Shown here: positions 41,446 through 51,970 of the stretch, one piece after another | Layout of the letters: each line of letters starts with the position of its first letter | Position numbering within the stretch: the stretch's first letter is position 1 | Assembly (NCBI GenBank): GCA_034439975.1 | Contig: JAWXBK010000003.1 | Coordinates: forward strand, 50,599-114,598 | Source of the DNA: JAWXBK01 sp034439975 | GTDB lineage: Bacteria > Pseudomonadota > Alphaproteobacteria > Dongiales > Dongiaceae | Direction: 5' to 3' | Length of the DNA stretch: 64,000 nucleotides | Program-made: the position numbers and the translations under genes | The notes under the pieces: model-generated | Told to the model about the DNA's origin: nothing | Seen by the model: the letters and a program-made list of their open reading frames with translations, nothing else | Databases searched by the model: none

Positions 41446-42296
41446 CAGCGGGCAACGCCGGCGACGCAACGTTCGAGCGCCCGGCCGATCAATGTCCGTG
41501 CCGCGTCGATGCGATAGGCGGCGGTCGCGCGCACATCGTCGATCGGCGACAAATCCGCCAGATGCCCGGCCGCAACCTGCTTTCCGATGCCCGCGGCGCA
41601 GGGTTTTCCGACGAGGTCGCGCTCGAGATTGCTCAGGCGTTGCGCGACATCGGAGCAGGAGCCGACTGCGATCCGGGCCTGCGCGATAAGTCCTTTGCCG
41701 TCGCGTTCAAGGATCGCCGCGACCATGGCGATCGAGATCACCAGATAGCGCCGCGCCCCGAGCTTCAGGAAACAGGACGGGCCGTCGATCGAGCGCGGTA
41801 CCACAATTGCCGAGACGATCTCATCGCTGCGTCGTTCGGTGCGGCGGTTGCCCGTGATAAAATCGGCGAGCGCCATTCGGCGCGCGCTGGCACGCGAAAC
41901 CAGTTCGACCGACGCATCGAGGGCGAGCAAAGGCGGCACGCCGTCGGCGGCTGGCGAGGCGTTGCACAGATTGCCGGCGATCGTGCCCCGATTCTGAATC
42001 TGTACCGAACCGACCTCGCGCGCGGCCTGTTTCAGCGCATCGAAACAGGCGGGCAGCTTTGCTGCGATGATCGCACTCCAACTCGTGCCGCCGCCGATGC
42101 GGATCTCGTCGCGCCCGATCGCAATGCCGCGCAATTCGGCGATCGCGGTTACGTCGAGGACCGGTTCTGCAATCGGGCGCTCGCCTTGCACTGGATAGAA
42201 ATCGGTGCCGCCGGCAAGGATACGAATGCCGGGCATCGCAAGCGCCCGGAGTGCCTCGCCGATGGTCGTGGGCCGCAGGAACAGGGGAGCGTCCAT
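41445..42296 (-). CDS. FAD-binding subunit of nicotinate dehydrogenase (CoxM/XdhB type)
   Basis: The 283-aa FAD-binding protein is of the molybdopterin dehydrogenase family: RPTTIGEALRALA, the FAD loop ILAGGTDFYPVQGE (26-39), IRIGGGTSWS, a second FAD-contact stretch VGSVQIQNRGTIAGNLCNASPAAD and ALDASVELVS. It passes electrons from the molybdenum/Fe-S subunit encoded immediately downstream. It is the first gene after the promoter region at 42355-42386. Confidence 0.92.
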   Translation of the reverse strand: MDAPLFLRPTTIGEALRALAMPGIRILAGGTDFYPVQGERPIAEPVLDVTAIAELRGIAIGRDEIRIGGGTSWSAIIAAKLPACFDALKQAAREVGSVQIQNRGTIAGNLCNASPAADGVPPLLALDASVELVSRASARRMALADFITGNRRTERRSDEIVSAIVVPRSIDGPSCFLKLGARRYLVISIAMVAAILERDGKGLIAQARIAVGSCSDVAQRLSNLERDLVGKPCAAGIGKQVAAGHLADLSPIDDVRATAAYRIDAARTLIGRALERCVAGVAR

Positions 42297-42354
42297 CTGC
42301 GCGTTTTTGCCCGATTTTCTGGCGGAATTTCGCCGTTTTAGTTAGTTCGTGTAC

Positions 42355-42386
42355 AAATGATCGACCCGCCCGGCGCACTTTGTCAA
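42355..42386 (-). promoter_or_regulatory. Probable sigma70 promoter of the nicotinate operon
   Basis: On the minus strand a perfect -35 TTGACA (42386-42381) is followed after about 17-19 bp by a GATCAT/TCATTT -10-like region, then TTTGTACACGAACTAACTAA, an AT-rich stretch suited to an operator. It lies about 60-90 bp ahead of the FAD-subunit start, in the 118-bp gap after the nicotinamidase gene. Confidence 0.45.
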
Positions 42387-42414
42387 GCAGGGTGCGGGCG
42401 CCGAAAATCGAAGA

Positions 42415-43050
42415 TCAGCCGGTGAAGGCGGAAGCGCTCATAAGCTTCACGCCGGCGTCGCGCATCGCCTTCTCGCTGGCGGCGAGCGATCCATTGAGAT
42501 CGATCGCGCGGCAGCCGTCGAGCAGAACGCTCGTCTCGAAACCATGGCTTGCGGCATCGAGCGCGGAAAAAGCGACGCAGTAATCGGTTGCGAGGCCGAC
42601 CAGCGCGAGCCTGGTCAGCCCGCGCTCGCGCAGATAGCCGGCAAGGCCGGTCGGCGTCGTGCGGTCGTTCTCGTAGAAGGTGGAGTAACTGTCGATCGAT
42701 CGGTGAAATCCCTTGCGCACAACGAGCTCAGCCTTGGTCCAGCGCAAATCGGGATGGAATGCGGCACCCGTCGTGCCCTGTACGCAATGATCGGGCCACA
42801 AGGTCTGCGCACCATAGGTGAGCTCGATGTCCTGGAACGGCGCCTTGCCCGGATGTTGCGAGGCAAAGCTCGTATGATTGGGCGTGTGCCAATCCTGCGT
42901 CAGCACGACATGCGCGAATTCGTCGATCAGCCGGTTGACCAGCGGCACGATCTCGTCGCCGCCCTTAACGGCGAGCGCGCCGCCGGGACAGAAATCGTTC
43001 TGCATATCGACGACAATCAGCGCGGTGCTCTTCGCGGTGGCGGCTTTCAT
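42415..43050 (-). CDS. pncA: Nicotinamidase (pyrazinamidase)
   Basis: The 211-aa cysteine hydrolase has the PncA triad Asp15 (VVDMQNDF), Lys113 (VRKGF) and Cys158 (GLATDYCVAF), and a metal site beginning QDWH (Asp53, His55) with His66 in SQHPG. It deamidates nicotinamide to nicotinate. PncA usually serves NAD salvage. Here it lies directly upstream of nicotinate-degradation genes, so it likely also feeds catabolism. Confidence 0.93.
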   Translation of the reverse strand: MKAATAKSTALIVVDMQNDFCPGGALAVKGGDEIVPLVNRLIDEFAHVVLTQDWHTPNHTSFASQHPGKAPFQDIELTYGAQTLWPDHCVQGTTGAAFHPDLRWTKAELVVRKGFHRSIDSYSTFYENDRTTPTGLAGYLRERGLTRLALVGLATDYCVAFSALDAASHGFETSVLLDGCRAIDLNGSLAASEKAMRDAGVKLMSASAFTG

Positions 43051-43174
43051 AGGACGCGCTCCGGCAGGGACGCTTGCGCCAGCCTAGAATTCTGTCGCCG
43101 CCCACGCAACGCATACGGTGTCAACGCACACGGAGCCTTTGCATACCGGGCGAACGGAGATGGGTCGGCCGTGC

Positions 43175-45460
43175 CTAATTGCGGCTCAGCAGCAGAACCA
43201 GATTATTGTGGCCATCGCCGGCCTTAATGGCGATCTCGGTCATATCGCCGGCCGTCTTCGTGGTCAGTGCGTGGCCGCCTTGTTGGGCCAGCGCAAGATC
43301 GGGTGCGCCACTCTTATTGTCGTCGTGCCACGCGATGCGGATCCAAACACCCGCCGGGCGACCGTCGGGCAACGTAAGCCGCAGCCGGTCCGCCGCCCAT
43401 TCGATTCCGTGCAGGCGTCCGGGAACATTGGTCGCGAACAGCGCGCGCGTCCCGCGCCGCAGTGTGACCACGCCGTTGTGTCGCTCGAGCGTCACGGTTC
43501 CTGCCGGCGTGCCGACGGGCCCGATCGTCGTGTCGCCAGGCGCGTTCACGATTTCCCAGCCGTCGAAGGCCGACACATCCATGATCTCGGCCGAGATCAT
43601 GTAAGGCAGCAAGGCCGACCAGCTGTAGAATCCGTCGGTGTCGACCTGATCCAATCCGGCGCCGCTATCGGCGTTGTAATTCTCCGGACAGAGCCGCTTC
43701 TCTTTCCATTCCGCCTCGAACATTGCCCAGCCGCGCGCGGCGAGCTGTGCCGCCTCATCGCGATGGTCGCCGCGCCGCAGCCCCTGCCAGACGAGCCAGT
43801 TGAGGATCGGCCAGATGCGACCGCGCCAATAGACATTGTCCTTGTGTGCGGGATCGTCGCGGCTGACCGAAGGCAGGCCGAAGCGTCCGCCGAATGTCTT
43901 GGGATTGTCGAGCTGGCTGAGCAACGCCTTCGTCTGCGCTTCGTTCGCGGCACCCGCCAGCAGCGGATAGAAACTGGTCGGCGCGAGGCTGCGCACAAAG
44001 GCGCCGGACCAGAGCCGGCTCGCGAAGACTTGGCGTTTCTCGTCCCAGAAATGTTTGCCGATGCGTTCGCGCATCCGAGTCGCGATCGCACCATAGCGCT
44101 CGGCGGCGTCCGCATCGCCGAGTTCGGCTGCCATGAAAGAAAGAATCTCGGCGTCGACGCAGACCAGGCAATTCAACCCCACATCCTCGCAATCGAGCGT
44201 GCGGCTTTCGGCAACCCAGCGCGCTTCGTCATGGATCGGCGAATTGTCCATGAACGATTCATCCTTGGCGGCGAGCTTGGTCCCGAGATAGAGCCCCTTG
44301 CCGACGGGCGAGGAACCGAACTCCAGCATCCCGTTCTTGTTCCCGTCCCGGGTCGCCTGCCACCAGTCGTGATTGCGCGCGAGCAGCGGGAACGCCTGTT
44401 CGAGCAAGGATCGGTCGCGCGTGCGCTGGAAGATCTGCCAGACGATCAGCGACACGACCGGGCTCTGTGTGCGGTCGACCCACGCATCGTTGCCGGTCAG
44501 GAGACAGGGAAGATTGCCCGCGGGCGTCGATCCGAGTAACAGGGTCGCGACATTCTCGCGCGCCTGGCCGGGATCGAACAAAGCGAGCATCAGCGCATTG
44601 ACTGCCGTGTCGTTGAGCCAGAAGCCGAAGCCGCCGAATTTCTTCAGATCCCAGTTGCGGCTGCAGGTGACATAGGGCCGGTGATTCACATGATCCCAAA
44701 CAGCATTCCAGCCCATCACGTCGCGCACCGCATCGATCGCGCCGGCGGCTTCACCCTGTTGCGCGGGCAGCGCCGGAAGCGGTGTCGGTGCCGCAAGCAA
44801 GGCGCGCACGCGCTCGCAGGCAAGGTCCTCGCGGTCGGCAACCGCCACGGCAAAGCGCCCTGACGGCGTCTCATCGAAATTGAAGCGCAACGCCAGCAGG
44901 GGCGCCGCTGTCGCGCGCGATTCGAGATACCAGTAGCCGTTCGTCTCGTACTCGGTTGCGAGTGCCGCAATATCGTCATGGCCGGTGACCAGAAGCGGCG
45001 CCTGCGCGCTCGCGATCGCGACCGTCCGTGGCCCGATCGTTATCGTCGCGATATTCGATGCCTCGTCATAGCGCCATTCGCTGCCATCGTCGGCGGAGAG
45101 ACAGAGCAGGAACCAGAAGCGCAGGCCCCATTCACCGAGTTTCGATGCCTGCCATTCGCCGATCCAGTCATAGTCGGATGCCTTGACGTAGCGCAGGTCG
45201 ATGTCGGTGCCGGCATGGGAAAGGCTCGCTTCGACCAGGCGCGCATCGGTCGCATGGCGACCGAAACGGAAATTCGGGCCGGAGGGAAACAAGGTCGTCT
45301 TGCCGGCGCTTGCGGCATAGCCGACGGGCGTCACACGAATGCCGAGCGGCGGAAACGACATTTCGGCTGGCCGCCCGGCTTCCCAGGTGTTCCAGGCGCG
45401 CGCCAGCGGCACGTTCGGCGTGCGCAGGGAATGACGGTTGCGGGACGGGGTTCCGGTCAT
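43175..45460 (-). CDS. MGH1/GH63-like glycoside hydrolase
   Basis: The 761-aa protein has an N-terminal beta-sandwich-like part (to about residue 240) and a C-terminal (alpha/alpha)6-barrel typical of GH63/trehalase-like enzymes: GFGFWLNDTAVNALMLALFD, LLTGNDAWVDRTQSP, NSPIHDEAR, YWRGRIWPILNWLVWQGL and NYNADSGAGLDQVDTDGFYSW. WRGRIWP and a late acidic residue in the DTDGFYSW region fit the catalytic acid/base pattern. It is the last gene of the eight-gene operon starting at 51792. No signal peptide is evident, so it probably acts on an imported oligosaccharide or glycoside in the cytoplasm. I chose the ATG at 45460, 20 bp after the preceding stop. Confidence 0.78.
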   Translation of the reverse strand: MTGTPSRNRHSLRTPNVPLARAWNTWEAGRPAEMSFPPLGIRVTPVGYAASAGKTTLFPSGPNFRFGRHATDARLVEASLSHAGTDIDLRYVKASDYDWIGEWQASKLGEWGLRFWFLLCLSADDGSEWRYDEASNIATITIGPRTVAIASAQAPLLVTGHDDIAALATEYETNGYWYLESRATAAPLLALRFNFDETPSGRFAVAVADREDLACERVRALLAAPTPLPALPAQQGEAAGAIDAVRDVMGWNAVWDHVNHRPYVTCSRNWDLKKFGGFGFWLNDTAVNALMLALFDPGQARENVATLLLGSTPAGNLPCLLTGNDAWVDRTQSPVVSLIVWQIFQRTRDRSLLEQAFPLLARNHDWWQATRDGNKNGMLEFGSSPVGKGLYLGTKLAAKDESFMDNSPIHDEARWVAESRTLDCEDVGLNCLVCVDAEILSFMAAELGDADAAERYGAIATRMRERIGKHFWDEKRQVFASRLWSGAFVRSLAPTSFYPLLAGAANEAQTKALLSQLDNPKTFGGRFGLPSVSRDDPAHKDNVYWRGRIWPILNWLVWQGLRRGDHRDEAAQLAARGWAMFEAEWKEKRLCPENYNADSGAGLDQVDTDGFYSWSALLPYMISAEIMDVSAFDGWEIVNAPGDTTIGPVGTPAGTVTLERHNGVVTLRRGTRALFATNVPGRLHGIEWAADRLRLTLPDGRPAGVWIRIAWHDDNKSGAPDLALAQQGGHALTTKTAGDMTEIAIKAGDGHNNLVLLLSRN

Positions 45461-45479
45461 GTCTCGGCCAAAATCTTGC

Positions 45480-46103
45480 TCAGCGTGTCGCGTCGGGCTG
45501 CCATTCCGCCAGTATATCGGCGGTATCGGCAATCTCGATCTGCATTTCGTAGCGGACGATAACCATTTCGAGCGCCGCGCGATGGCCGACTGCATTGCCG
45601 CTCGCGACCGCATCGCGCACCACGATCGAGCGATAGCCGCGATCGACGGCGGCCAGCAAGGTCGATAGCACGCAGACATCGGTCTCGACGCCGCTGAAGA
45701 TCAGTGCGCGCGGCTTGAGGCGGTCGAGCGCCTGCTGGAAGGCGGGTGACTCGAACGCATTATAGGTCGTCTTATCGATCTCCATGGCCGGCGGCACGAA
45801 GCCGGCCAGATCGGGCATTACGCCGAACATCTCTTCCGGCAAGTGGCTCGCCAGCACCTTGTCCCAGCGCTGATAATAGTTGCGCCACTGTCCGGGCGCC
45901 TCGTCGGCCGTGTTGGGCGTGCGGAAGCGCGTAAAGACCGTGCGTGCCGGCGCATGCGCGACGATGCGCGCCGTGTTCTTCAGGATGCCGGCAAGATCGC
46001 GCGTATGCCACTGCGTCTCTTCGCCGAACAAACGCTGCATATCGACGCAGACATGCGCGGTGTCGGGGCCGAGCGGTCCGAATTTAAGTGCCCTGTCCGT
46101 CAT
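45480..46103 (-). CDS. Isochorismatase-like cysteine hydrolase
   Basis: The 207-aa protein shows the isochorismatase/nicotinamidase triad: Asp21 (CVDMQRLF), Lys111 (MEIDKTTYNAF) and Cys144 (GVETDVCVLSTL), with the non-prolyl cis-peptide GVETD region. It lacks the DxH metal motif of true PncA, so it is more likely another amide hydrolase. I chose the ATG at 46103; an upstream extension would overlap the PotA-like gene. It lies between the transporter ATPase and the glycosidase in the operon. Confidence 0.85.
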   Translation of the reverse strand: MTDRALKFGPLGPDTAHVCVDMQRLFGEETQWHTRDLAGILKNTARIVAHAPARTVFTRFRTPNTADEAPGQWRNYYQRWDKVLASHLPEEMFGVMPDLAGFVPPAMEIDKTTYNAFESPAFQQALDRLKPRALIFSGVETDVCVLSTLLAAVDRGYRSIVVRDAVASGNAVGHRAALEMVIVRYEMQIEIADTADILAEWQPDATR

Positions 46104-46113
46104 ACCGACTGTC

Positions 46114-47163
<1,050 letters not shown>

Positions 47164-47166
47164 TCT

Positions 47167-47952
47167 CTAGCGCTCCCCGCCAAAGCGGAAATGCCGCACC
47201 ACCAGCATCATCAGCCCCATCGAGACCAGTATGATGATCGAGGATATGGCGTTGATCTCGGGCGTGAAGCCCTTGCGGATCGAGGTATAGATCTCGACCG
47301 GCAATGTGGATGTGCCGGGGGATGCGAGGAAGTAGGAAATCACGAACTGATCGAACGAGACGGCAAAGGCGAACAGAGCGGCCGCCATGATGCCGGGCGC
47401 GAGGATCGGCACGGTCACGCGCCACAATGTCTGCCAGGGCGTCGCGCCCAAAGTCGCGGCTGCCTCTTCGAGCTGCGGGCCGAAGCTCGCAAGCCGGGCG
47501 CCGACCACGACAATCACATAGGGCAATGACAGCGCGACATGGCCGAGCAGGATCGCATGCAGTCCGCGCCCGATGCCGGTCCAGAAAAAGAACACCAGCA
47601 TCGACGTACCGATGATCAGCCAAGGAATAGTGATCGGCGGAAACAGCAGAATCTGGAGCAGGCGCTTGCCGCGAAAGCTGTAGCGCGCAAGCCCGAGCGC
47701 GGCGAGCGTCCCGATCGTCGTTGCGATGACGGCATTGACGGCGGCGATCACCACGCTGTTGAAACTGGCGGTCAGCAGGCGATCGTTCTTTGCCAGCGCC
47801 TCGAACCAGACAGTGTCGAAGGTGAAAGGCAGCTCGTAGAGAGCCGACCGGTTGAACGCCATCAGGATCATGATGGCGATCGGCAGATAGAGAAACACCA
47901 GCACCAGCCCGAGATAGGTCCTGCCGATCCAGCGTCCGGTGTTGGCGGTCAT
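47167..47952 (-). CDS. ABC transporter permease (PotC-like)
   Basis: The 261-aa inner-membrane permease has six hydrophobic segments and the EAA loop EEAATLGATPWQTLWRVTVPIL. It begins with a short cytoplasmic stretch and ends in a basic tail. It lies 4 bp after the PotB-like gene and 3 bp before the ATPase gene, within a tightly packed operon. The substrate is not inferred from the sequence. Confidence 0.93.
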   Translation of the reverse strand: MTANTGRWIGRTYLGLVLVFLYLPIAIMILMAFNRSALYELPFTFDTVWFEALAKNDRLLTASFNSVVIAAVNAVIATTIGTLAALGLARYSFRGKRLLQILLFPPITIPWLIIGTSMLVFFFWTGIGRGLHAILLGHVALSLPYVIVVVGARLASFGPQLEEAAATLGATPWQTLWRVTVPILAPGIMAAALFAFAVSFDQFVISYFLASPGTSTLPVEIYTSIRKGFTPEINAISSIIILVSMGLMMLVVRHFRFGGER

Positions 47953-47956
47953 ACGA

Positions 47957-48820
47957 TCAGCCGACCGAAAGATGCCGGCGCAGCACCGGCGAGGCGATCG
48001 CCAGCACCAGGAGCACGATCCCGAGCATGATGAACGAGAGCGCCGATCCGAGCGGCCAGTTGAAGGCGGTCACGAACTGGTTCTCGATGATCGGCCCCAG
48101 CATGATCGCGTTCTTGCCGCCGAGGATGCGCGGCTCCATGAACGAGCCGATCACCGGCACGAAGATGAGAAAAATACCGGCCAGCACGCCAGGAATGCTG
48201 AGCGGCAGCGTGATGCGCCGGAACGCCTTGAGGCGAGAGGCGCCCAGGCTGCGTGCGGCCTCGATGAAGGAATCGTCGATCGCCTGTAGCGAGATATAGA
48301 TCGTGAGAATCGCGTAGGGCAGATAGGCATGAACGAGCCCGATCACGATCGCCGGGTAGGTGAATAGAAGATCGAACTCCCAGCCGGCCGGCAGCAGCGG
48401 ATTGATCATGCGTCCGATGAGGCCGTCGCCGCGCAGCACCATGGTCCATGAGAATGTACGGACCAGGGCGTTGCTCCAGAACGGCAGGATAATCAGCAGG
48501 AAGAGCGCTTCGCGCCAGCGGCCGCTGATCTGCTTCGCGAGCACCAGAGCCGCCGGATAGCCGATCAGGATGCAGATCAGGGTTACATGAACGCCCAGCT
48601 CGAGCGAGCGGCGGGCGTTGAACCAGTAGACCGACTTGGTGAAGAAATCGATATAGTGCTCGAGCGTGAACGCAGACTCACGACCGCCGATCGGGGCGGC
48701 CGTGAGGAACGAAAAATAGAACATGGCCGAGAGCGGCAGGAACACCGTCAAGGCGAGCCAGAGATAGGCCGGGCCGGTGAGCCCTGCGATCGCCCACCGG
48801 CGCCGGCCTGTCGCGTCCAT
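47957..48820 (-). CDS. ABC transporter permease (PotB-like)
   Basis: The 287-aa permease has about six membrane segments and the EAA loop EAARSLGASRLKAFRRITLPLS. The hallmark LPFWSNALVRTFSWTMVLR segment is that of PotB/PotH permeases. It forms a heterodimer with the PotC-like protein. It starts 21 bp after the binding-protein gene. Confidence 0.93.
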   Translation of the reverse strand: MDATGRRRWAIAGLTGPAYLWLALTVFLPLSAMFYFSFLTAAPIGGRESAFTLEHYIDFFTKSVYWFNARRSLELGVHVTLICILIGYPAALVLAKQISGRWREALFLLIILPFWSNALVRTFSWTMVLRGDGLIGRMINPLLPAGWEFDLLFTYPAIVIGLVHAYLPYAILTIYISLQAIDDSFIEAARSLGASRLKAFRRITLPLSIPGVLAGIFLIFVPVIGSFMEPRILGGKNAIMLGPIIENQFVTAFNWPLGSALSFIMLGIVLLVLAIASPVLRRHLSVG

Positions 48821-48841
48821 CCGCGGCTGTTGGCCCTGCGA

Positions 48842-49921
48842 TTACTGAACGAAGCTCGTCTTCACCTCGTCCCACAGCTCCTGGTTCGCCTGAAGCTGTT
48901 CGTCGGAGATCGGTGCCATCCATTGGAGCCGCTTGACGACTTCGGGATCGCCGAGCACCGCCCGGTTCATCGCATCTTCCGGCAGGCCCATATTCGCCTG
49001 TTCGTTGGCCGAGGCCGGTGCGCCAATCTCATTGTCCCAACGCACGTAGAACTCTGGATCGACCATGAAATTGATGAACGAAGCGGCACCGGCCGGATCG
49101 GGTGCGCCGGCTGCAATGCAGAGGCCGTCGAACCAGCCGATCGCGCCTTCCTCGGGCACCACGAATTCGACCGGCAGGCCCATCGCCTTTTTTGAGCGCG
49201 CCGCCGAACCCGACCAGTAGGTCGCGATGTCGTAATCGCCGGCCGCCATATATTTGTTCCACTCGTCCTCGGACGACCAGAAGGTCTTGATCTGAGGGCC
49301 AAGCGCCATGAGCTTTTCGCGGATCGCATCGAGGTCGGTCGGGTTGTTCATGTCCTGGCCGGTTGCGATCGCGCCGAGCTGAATCGATTCGAGCGCGTCG
49401 TCGCGCCAGCCGACTTTGCCGGCATGGGCCGGATCCCACAGCGCCTGGATCGAGCTCGGGCGTTCGGAAATCCGTTCGGTGCTGTAGGCAAACGACGTCA
49501 CGCCCCAGACCCAGGCGATCGCGTTGTACTGTCCGTCGATTACGAAGCGCTCGCTGTCGCGCAGCGAGGGTGCCAGATCGCCGAAATGACCGATCGTCGA
49601 CGTGTCGATCGGCTGTATCAGCCCTTCGCTCGCAGCGGCCTCGACATAGATGCTGTTGATCAGCACGACATCGTAGGCGCCGGGCGCGGTGCGCAACTTG
49701 GTCAGCATCTCCTGTTCCGAGTTGAAGTAATCGTGCACGACGTCGTAGCCGGTCTTTTCCTTGAACAGCTCGAGGGCCCAGGCTTCGTCGGTGCCGTAGC
49801 CCTGCCAGTTCAGAACGGTAATCTGCCCGGCGGCGCGCAGCCGCGTCGACGTGGCGGCAAGCGCGGCGGTGCCGGCCATGCCGGCGAGCGCCATGCGACG
49901 GGTGATCGGTTTGCGGATCAT
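48842..49921 (-). CDS. Extracellular solute-binding protein (PotD/PotF-like)
   Basis: The 359-aa periplasmic binding protein has a Tat-like signal (ITRRMALAGMAGTAALAA, cleavage near RAAGQ at about residue 31), then a PotD-type fold opening ITVLNWQGYGTDEAWALELF and YDVVLINSIYVEAAASEGL. In PotD, acidic residues bind polyamine amines; pocket acids cannot be mapped here without alignment. AAGGGGAGGTT precedes the ATG. Given the neighbouring nucleoside hydrolase and ribokinase, the cargo may be a nucleoside-like or opine-like compound rather than a polyamine. Confidence 0.88.
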   Translation of the reverse strand: MIRKPITRRMALAGMAGTAALAATSTRLRAAGQITVLNWQGYGTDEAWALELFKEKTGYDVVHDYFNSEQEMLTKLRTAPGAYDVVLINSIYVEAAASEGLIQPIDTSTIGHFGDLAPSLRDSERFVIDGQYNAIAWVWGVTSFAYSTERISERPSSIQALWDPAHAGKVGWRDDALESIQLGAIATGQDMNNPTDLDAIREKLMALGPQIKTFWSSEDEWNKYMAAGDYDIATYWSGSAARSKKAMGLPVEFVVPEEGAIGWFDGLCIAAGAPDPAGAASFINFMVDPEFYVRWDNEIGAPASANEQANMGLPEDAMNRAVLGDPEVVKRLQWMAPISDEQLQANQELWDEVKTSFVQ

Positions 49922-49978
49922 GCGGAACCTCCCCTTGTTGGTTGCAAAAACTCTATCGAAACGCCGGTTTGTCCGCAA

Positions 49979-50899
49979 TCAACCCTGCGCGAGCAGGGTT
50001 TCAACCTCGGCGCGGGTGGGCGCGGAGGCGGCGGCCCCGTAGCGCGTGGTCGCCAGCGCGCCGCAGGCGGCGGCAAACCGCACCGCCTCGACCAGCTTGA
50101 GGCCCCGTGCCAGGGCATCGGCCAGCCCGCCATTGAAACAATCGCCGGCGGCGACGGAATCGACACTCGCGACCCGGAACGGCGGGATGAACAGGTCGAC
50201 ATCGGGGCCGGCGACATACGCGCCCCGCGCGCCGAGCTTGACGATCGCATTGCGTGCGCCGCGCGCGATCAGCGCCTGCGCCGCGCGCCGCGCATCCGCT
50301 TCATTGTCCGGCCGAAACCCGAGCAGTGCTTCCGCCTCGCTTTCGTTCGGCGTCACAATATCGTAGGCATGCAGCGCTTCGTTGCGCAGGCCTCCGGCTG
50401 GCGCCGGTGCGGGATCGTGAATGGCAATTGCGCCGGCAGCCCGCGCGCGTTCGGCCGCCAGCAATGTGACCGCCATGGGAACCTCCCGCTGCGTCAGCAC
50501 CACCTTCGCCGTGGCGAACTGCGCGCGCGTGCGCTCGAGGTCGCTCTCATCGAGCGCCATATTGGCGCCGCCGATCACAACGATCATGTTCTCGCCTTGC
50601 CGGTCGACGCCGATCAGCGCGATGCCGGTTGCACTCTGCGTGTCGCGCCGGATCGACGCGGTATCGACGCCGAATGTGCCGAGGGCATCGAGCGCCGTGT
50701 CGCCGAAGGGATCGTTGCCGACCCGCCCGATCATGGTGACAACGCTGCCGAGTCGCGCGGCGGCTGCCGCTTGATTGGCGCCCTTACCCCCGAGCCCGAT
50801 CGTGTAGCGCTCGCCATGCAGCGTCTCGCCCGGCCGCGGCAGGCGATCCAGATAGCCGGTGACATCGATATTGATGCTGCCAACCACGACGATACTCAT
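49979..50899 (-). CDS. rbsK: Ribokinase (PfkB family)
   Basis: The 306-aa sugar kinase has VVVGSINIDVTGYLDRLPRPGETL, the substrate loop GGKGANQAAAAARLG, NESEAEALLGF, KLGARGAYV and the catalytic base region SVAAGDCFNGGLADAL with Asp in GDCFNGG (commonly GDTFNGA). It phosphorylates ribose or a related pentose. It overlaps the nucleoside hydrolase gene by 4 bp, which would release free ribose, so the pair form a nucleoside-sugar salvage step. Confidence 0.9.
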   Translation of the reverse strand: MSIVVVGSINIDVTGYLDRLPRPGETLHGERYTIGLGGKGANQAAAAARLGSVVTMIGRVGNDPFGDTALDALGTFGVDTASIRRDTQSATGIALIGVDRQGENMIVVIGGANMALDESDLERTRAQFATAKVVLTQREVPMAVTLLAAERARAAGAIAIHDPAPAPAGGLRNEALHAYDIVTPNESEAEALLGFRPDNEADARRAAQALIARGARNAIVKLGARGAYVAGPDVDLFIPPFRVASVDSVAAGDCFNGGLADALARGLKLVEAVRFAAACGALATTRYGAAASAPTRAEVETLLAQG

Positions 50900-51792
50900 G
50901 ATGCTGCCTTTGCAAGCAGTGAAACCATCGCATCGAGAAGCGGATCGCGATCGACCCGCATCAGTAAACGATGTCGACCTCTCGGATCGGGGCGAAGGCG
51001 GGTGCGGCCGAAATCGTCGCCCTCGTGATGGTCGACCGATACGATCCCGGTATCCCCGCTGAAAAGTTCCGGCCAGAGCAACCAGCCGATGGTGCAGGCG
51101 TCGTGGATCGAACTCGGATGGCTGTCGCTGCCGGCGAGCGGCAACAGCATGCCGCACATTCGCGCCGTGCGCGTCGAGGCTGCCGCCAGCCGCGCAATCC
51201 GCACTTCGTCGACCACGACATGCTGCGTGAGATCGTACGGCACGAGGACGGCCGGAATGTCGGCGGCGAAAATCTCGGCTGCCGCCAGCGGGTCGAACCA
51301 GATATTGAACTCGGCTGCCGGCGTGACATTGCCGCCTTCAAATGCGCCGCCCATGATAATCATCTGTGCGATCGCGGCCGCACGCGCGGGCCGCTCGCGC
51401 AGGACCAGCGCGATGTTGGTCAGCGGCCCGATCGGACAGAGCGTCACGGAACGCGGTGCCGCGCGGTCGAGTGCTGCACCGAGAAACCTAATCGCGTCGC
51501 CGGCGATCTCTTTGCGCGATGGCGCAAGGCCGAGCGATCCGTCGCCACCCCAGAGCGCAGTGCCATAATGCGGGGCGATGTCTAGAGGTCGCGCGGCGCC
51601 CCGATAAACGGGAATGTCGAGACCCAGCGCTGCCACGATGGCCAGCGCATTGCCCGTCGTCATGTCGATATCGGCATTGCCGGCAACGCTGGTGATGGCC
51701 GCGATATCGAGTTGGCGCGCGGCGGCCGCGAGCGCGATCGCGATGGCATCGTCGAGGCCGGGATCGCAATCGATGATCAGGGAAACCGGCAT
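50896..51792 (-). CDS. Inosine/uridine-type nucleoside hydrolase
   Basis: The 298-aa enzyme opens IIDCDPGLDDAIAIALAA, the DCDPGxDD calcium/ribose motif. It continues with GNADIDMTTGNALAI, ICPIGPLTN-like LCPIGPLTNIAL, MGGAFEGGNVTPAAEFNIW and a C-terminal DACT-containing segment (HDACTIGWLL). It cleaves the N-glycosidic bond of ribonucleosides to base and ribose. It is first in the eight-gene operon and divergent from the PhyH pair. The base specificity is unknown; nicotinamide riboside is one possibility suggested by the neighbouring pncA and nicotinate genes. Confidence 0.9.
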   Translation of the reverse strand: MPVSLIIDCDPGLDDAIAIALAAAARQLDIAAITSVAGNADIDMTTGNALAIVAALGLDIPVYRGAARPLDIAPHYGTALWGGDGSLGLAPSRKEIAGDAIRFLGAALDRAAPRSVTLCPIGPLTNIALVLRERPARAAAIAQMIIMGGAFEGGNVTPAAEFNIWFDPLAAAEIFAADIPAVLVPYDLTQHVVVDEVRIARLAAASTRTARMCGMLLPLAGSDSHPSSIHDACTIGWLLWPELFSGDTGIVSVDHHEGDDFGRTRLRPDPRGRHRLLMRVDRDPLLDAMVSLLAKAAS

Positions 51793-51970
51793 GTTGCTGC
51801 CAACTGATTGCAGAAAGGGCCTTCGATCCTGCCACGCTTTTGTTCATCGAGCTATGGCTTCGATCGCACGATCATTTCGCCAAATTCATGCAATGTGAAA
51901 TGGTTATTCGCAATAAGGCCATGAAAACGGGAACAAAAACGGACCCTCTGGATAACCCGCATATTCGTTG

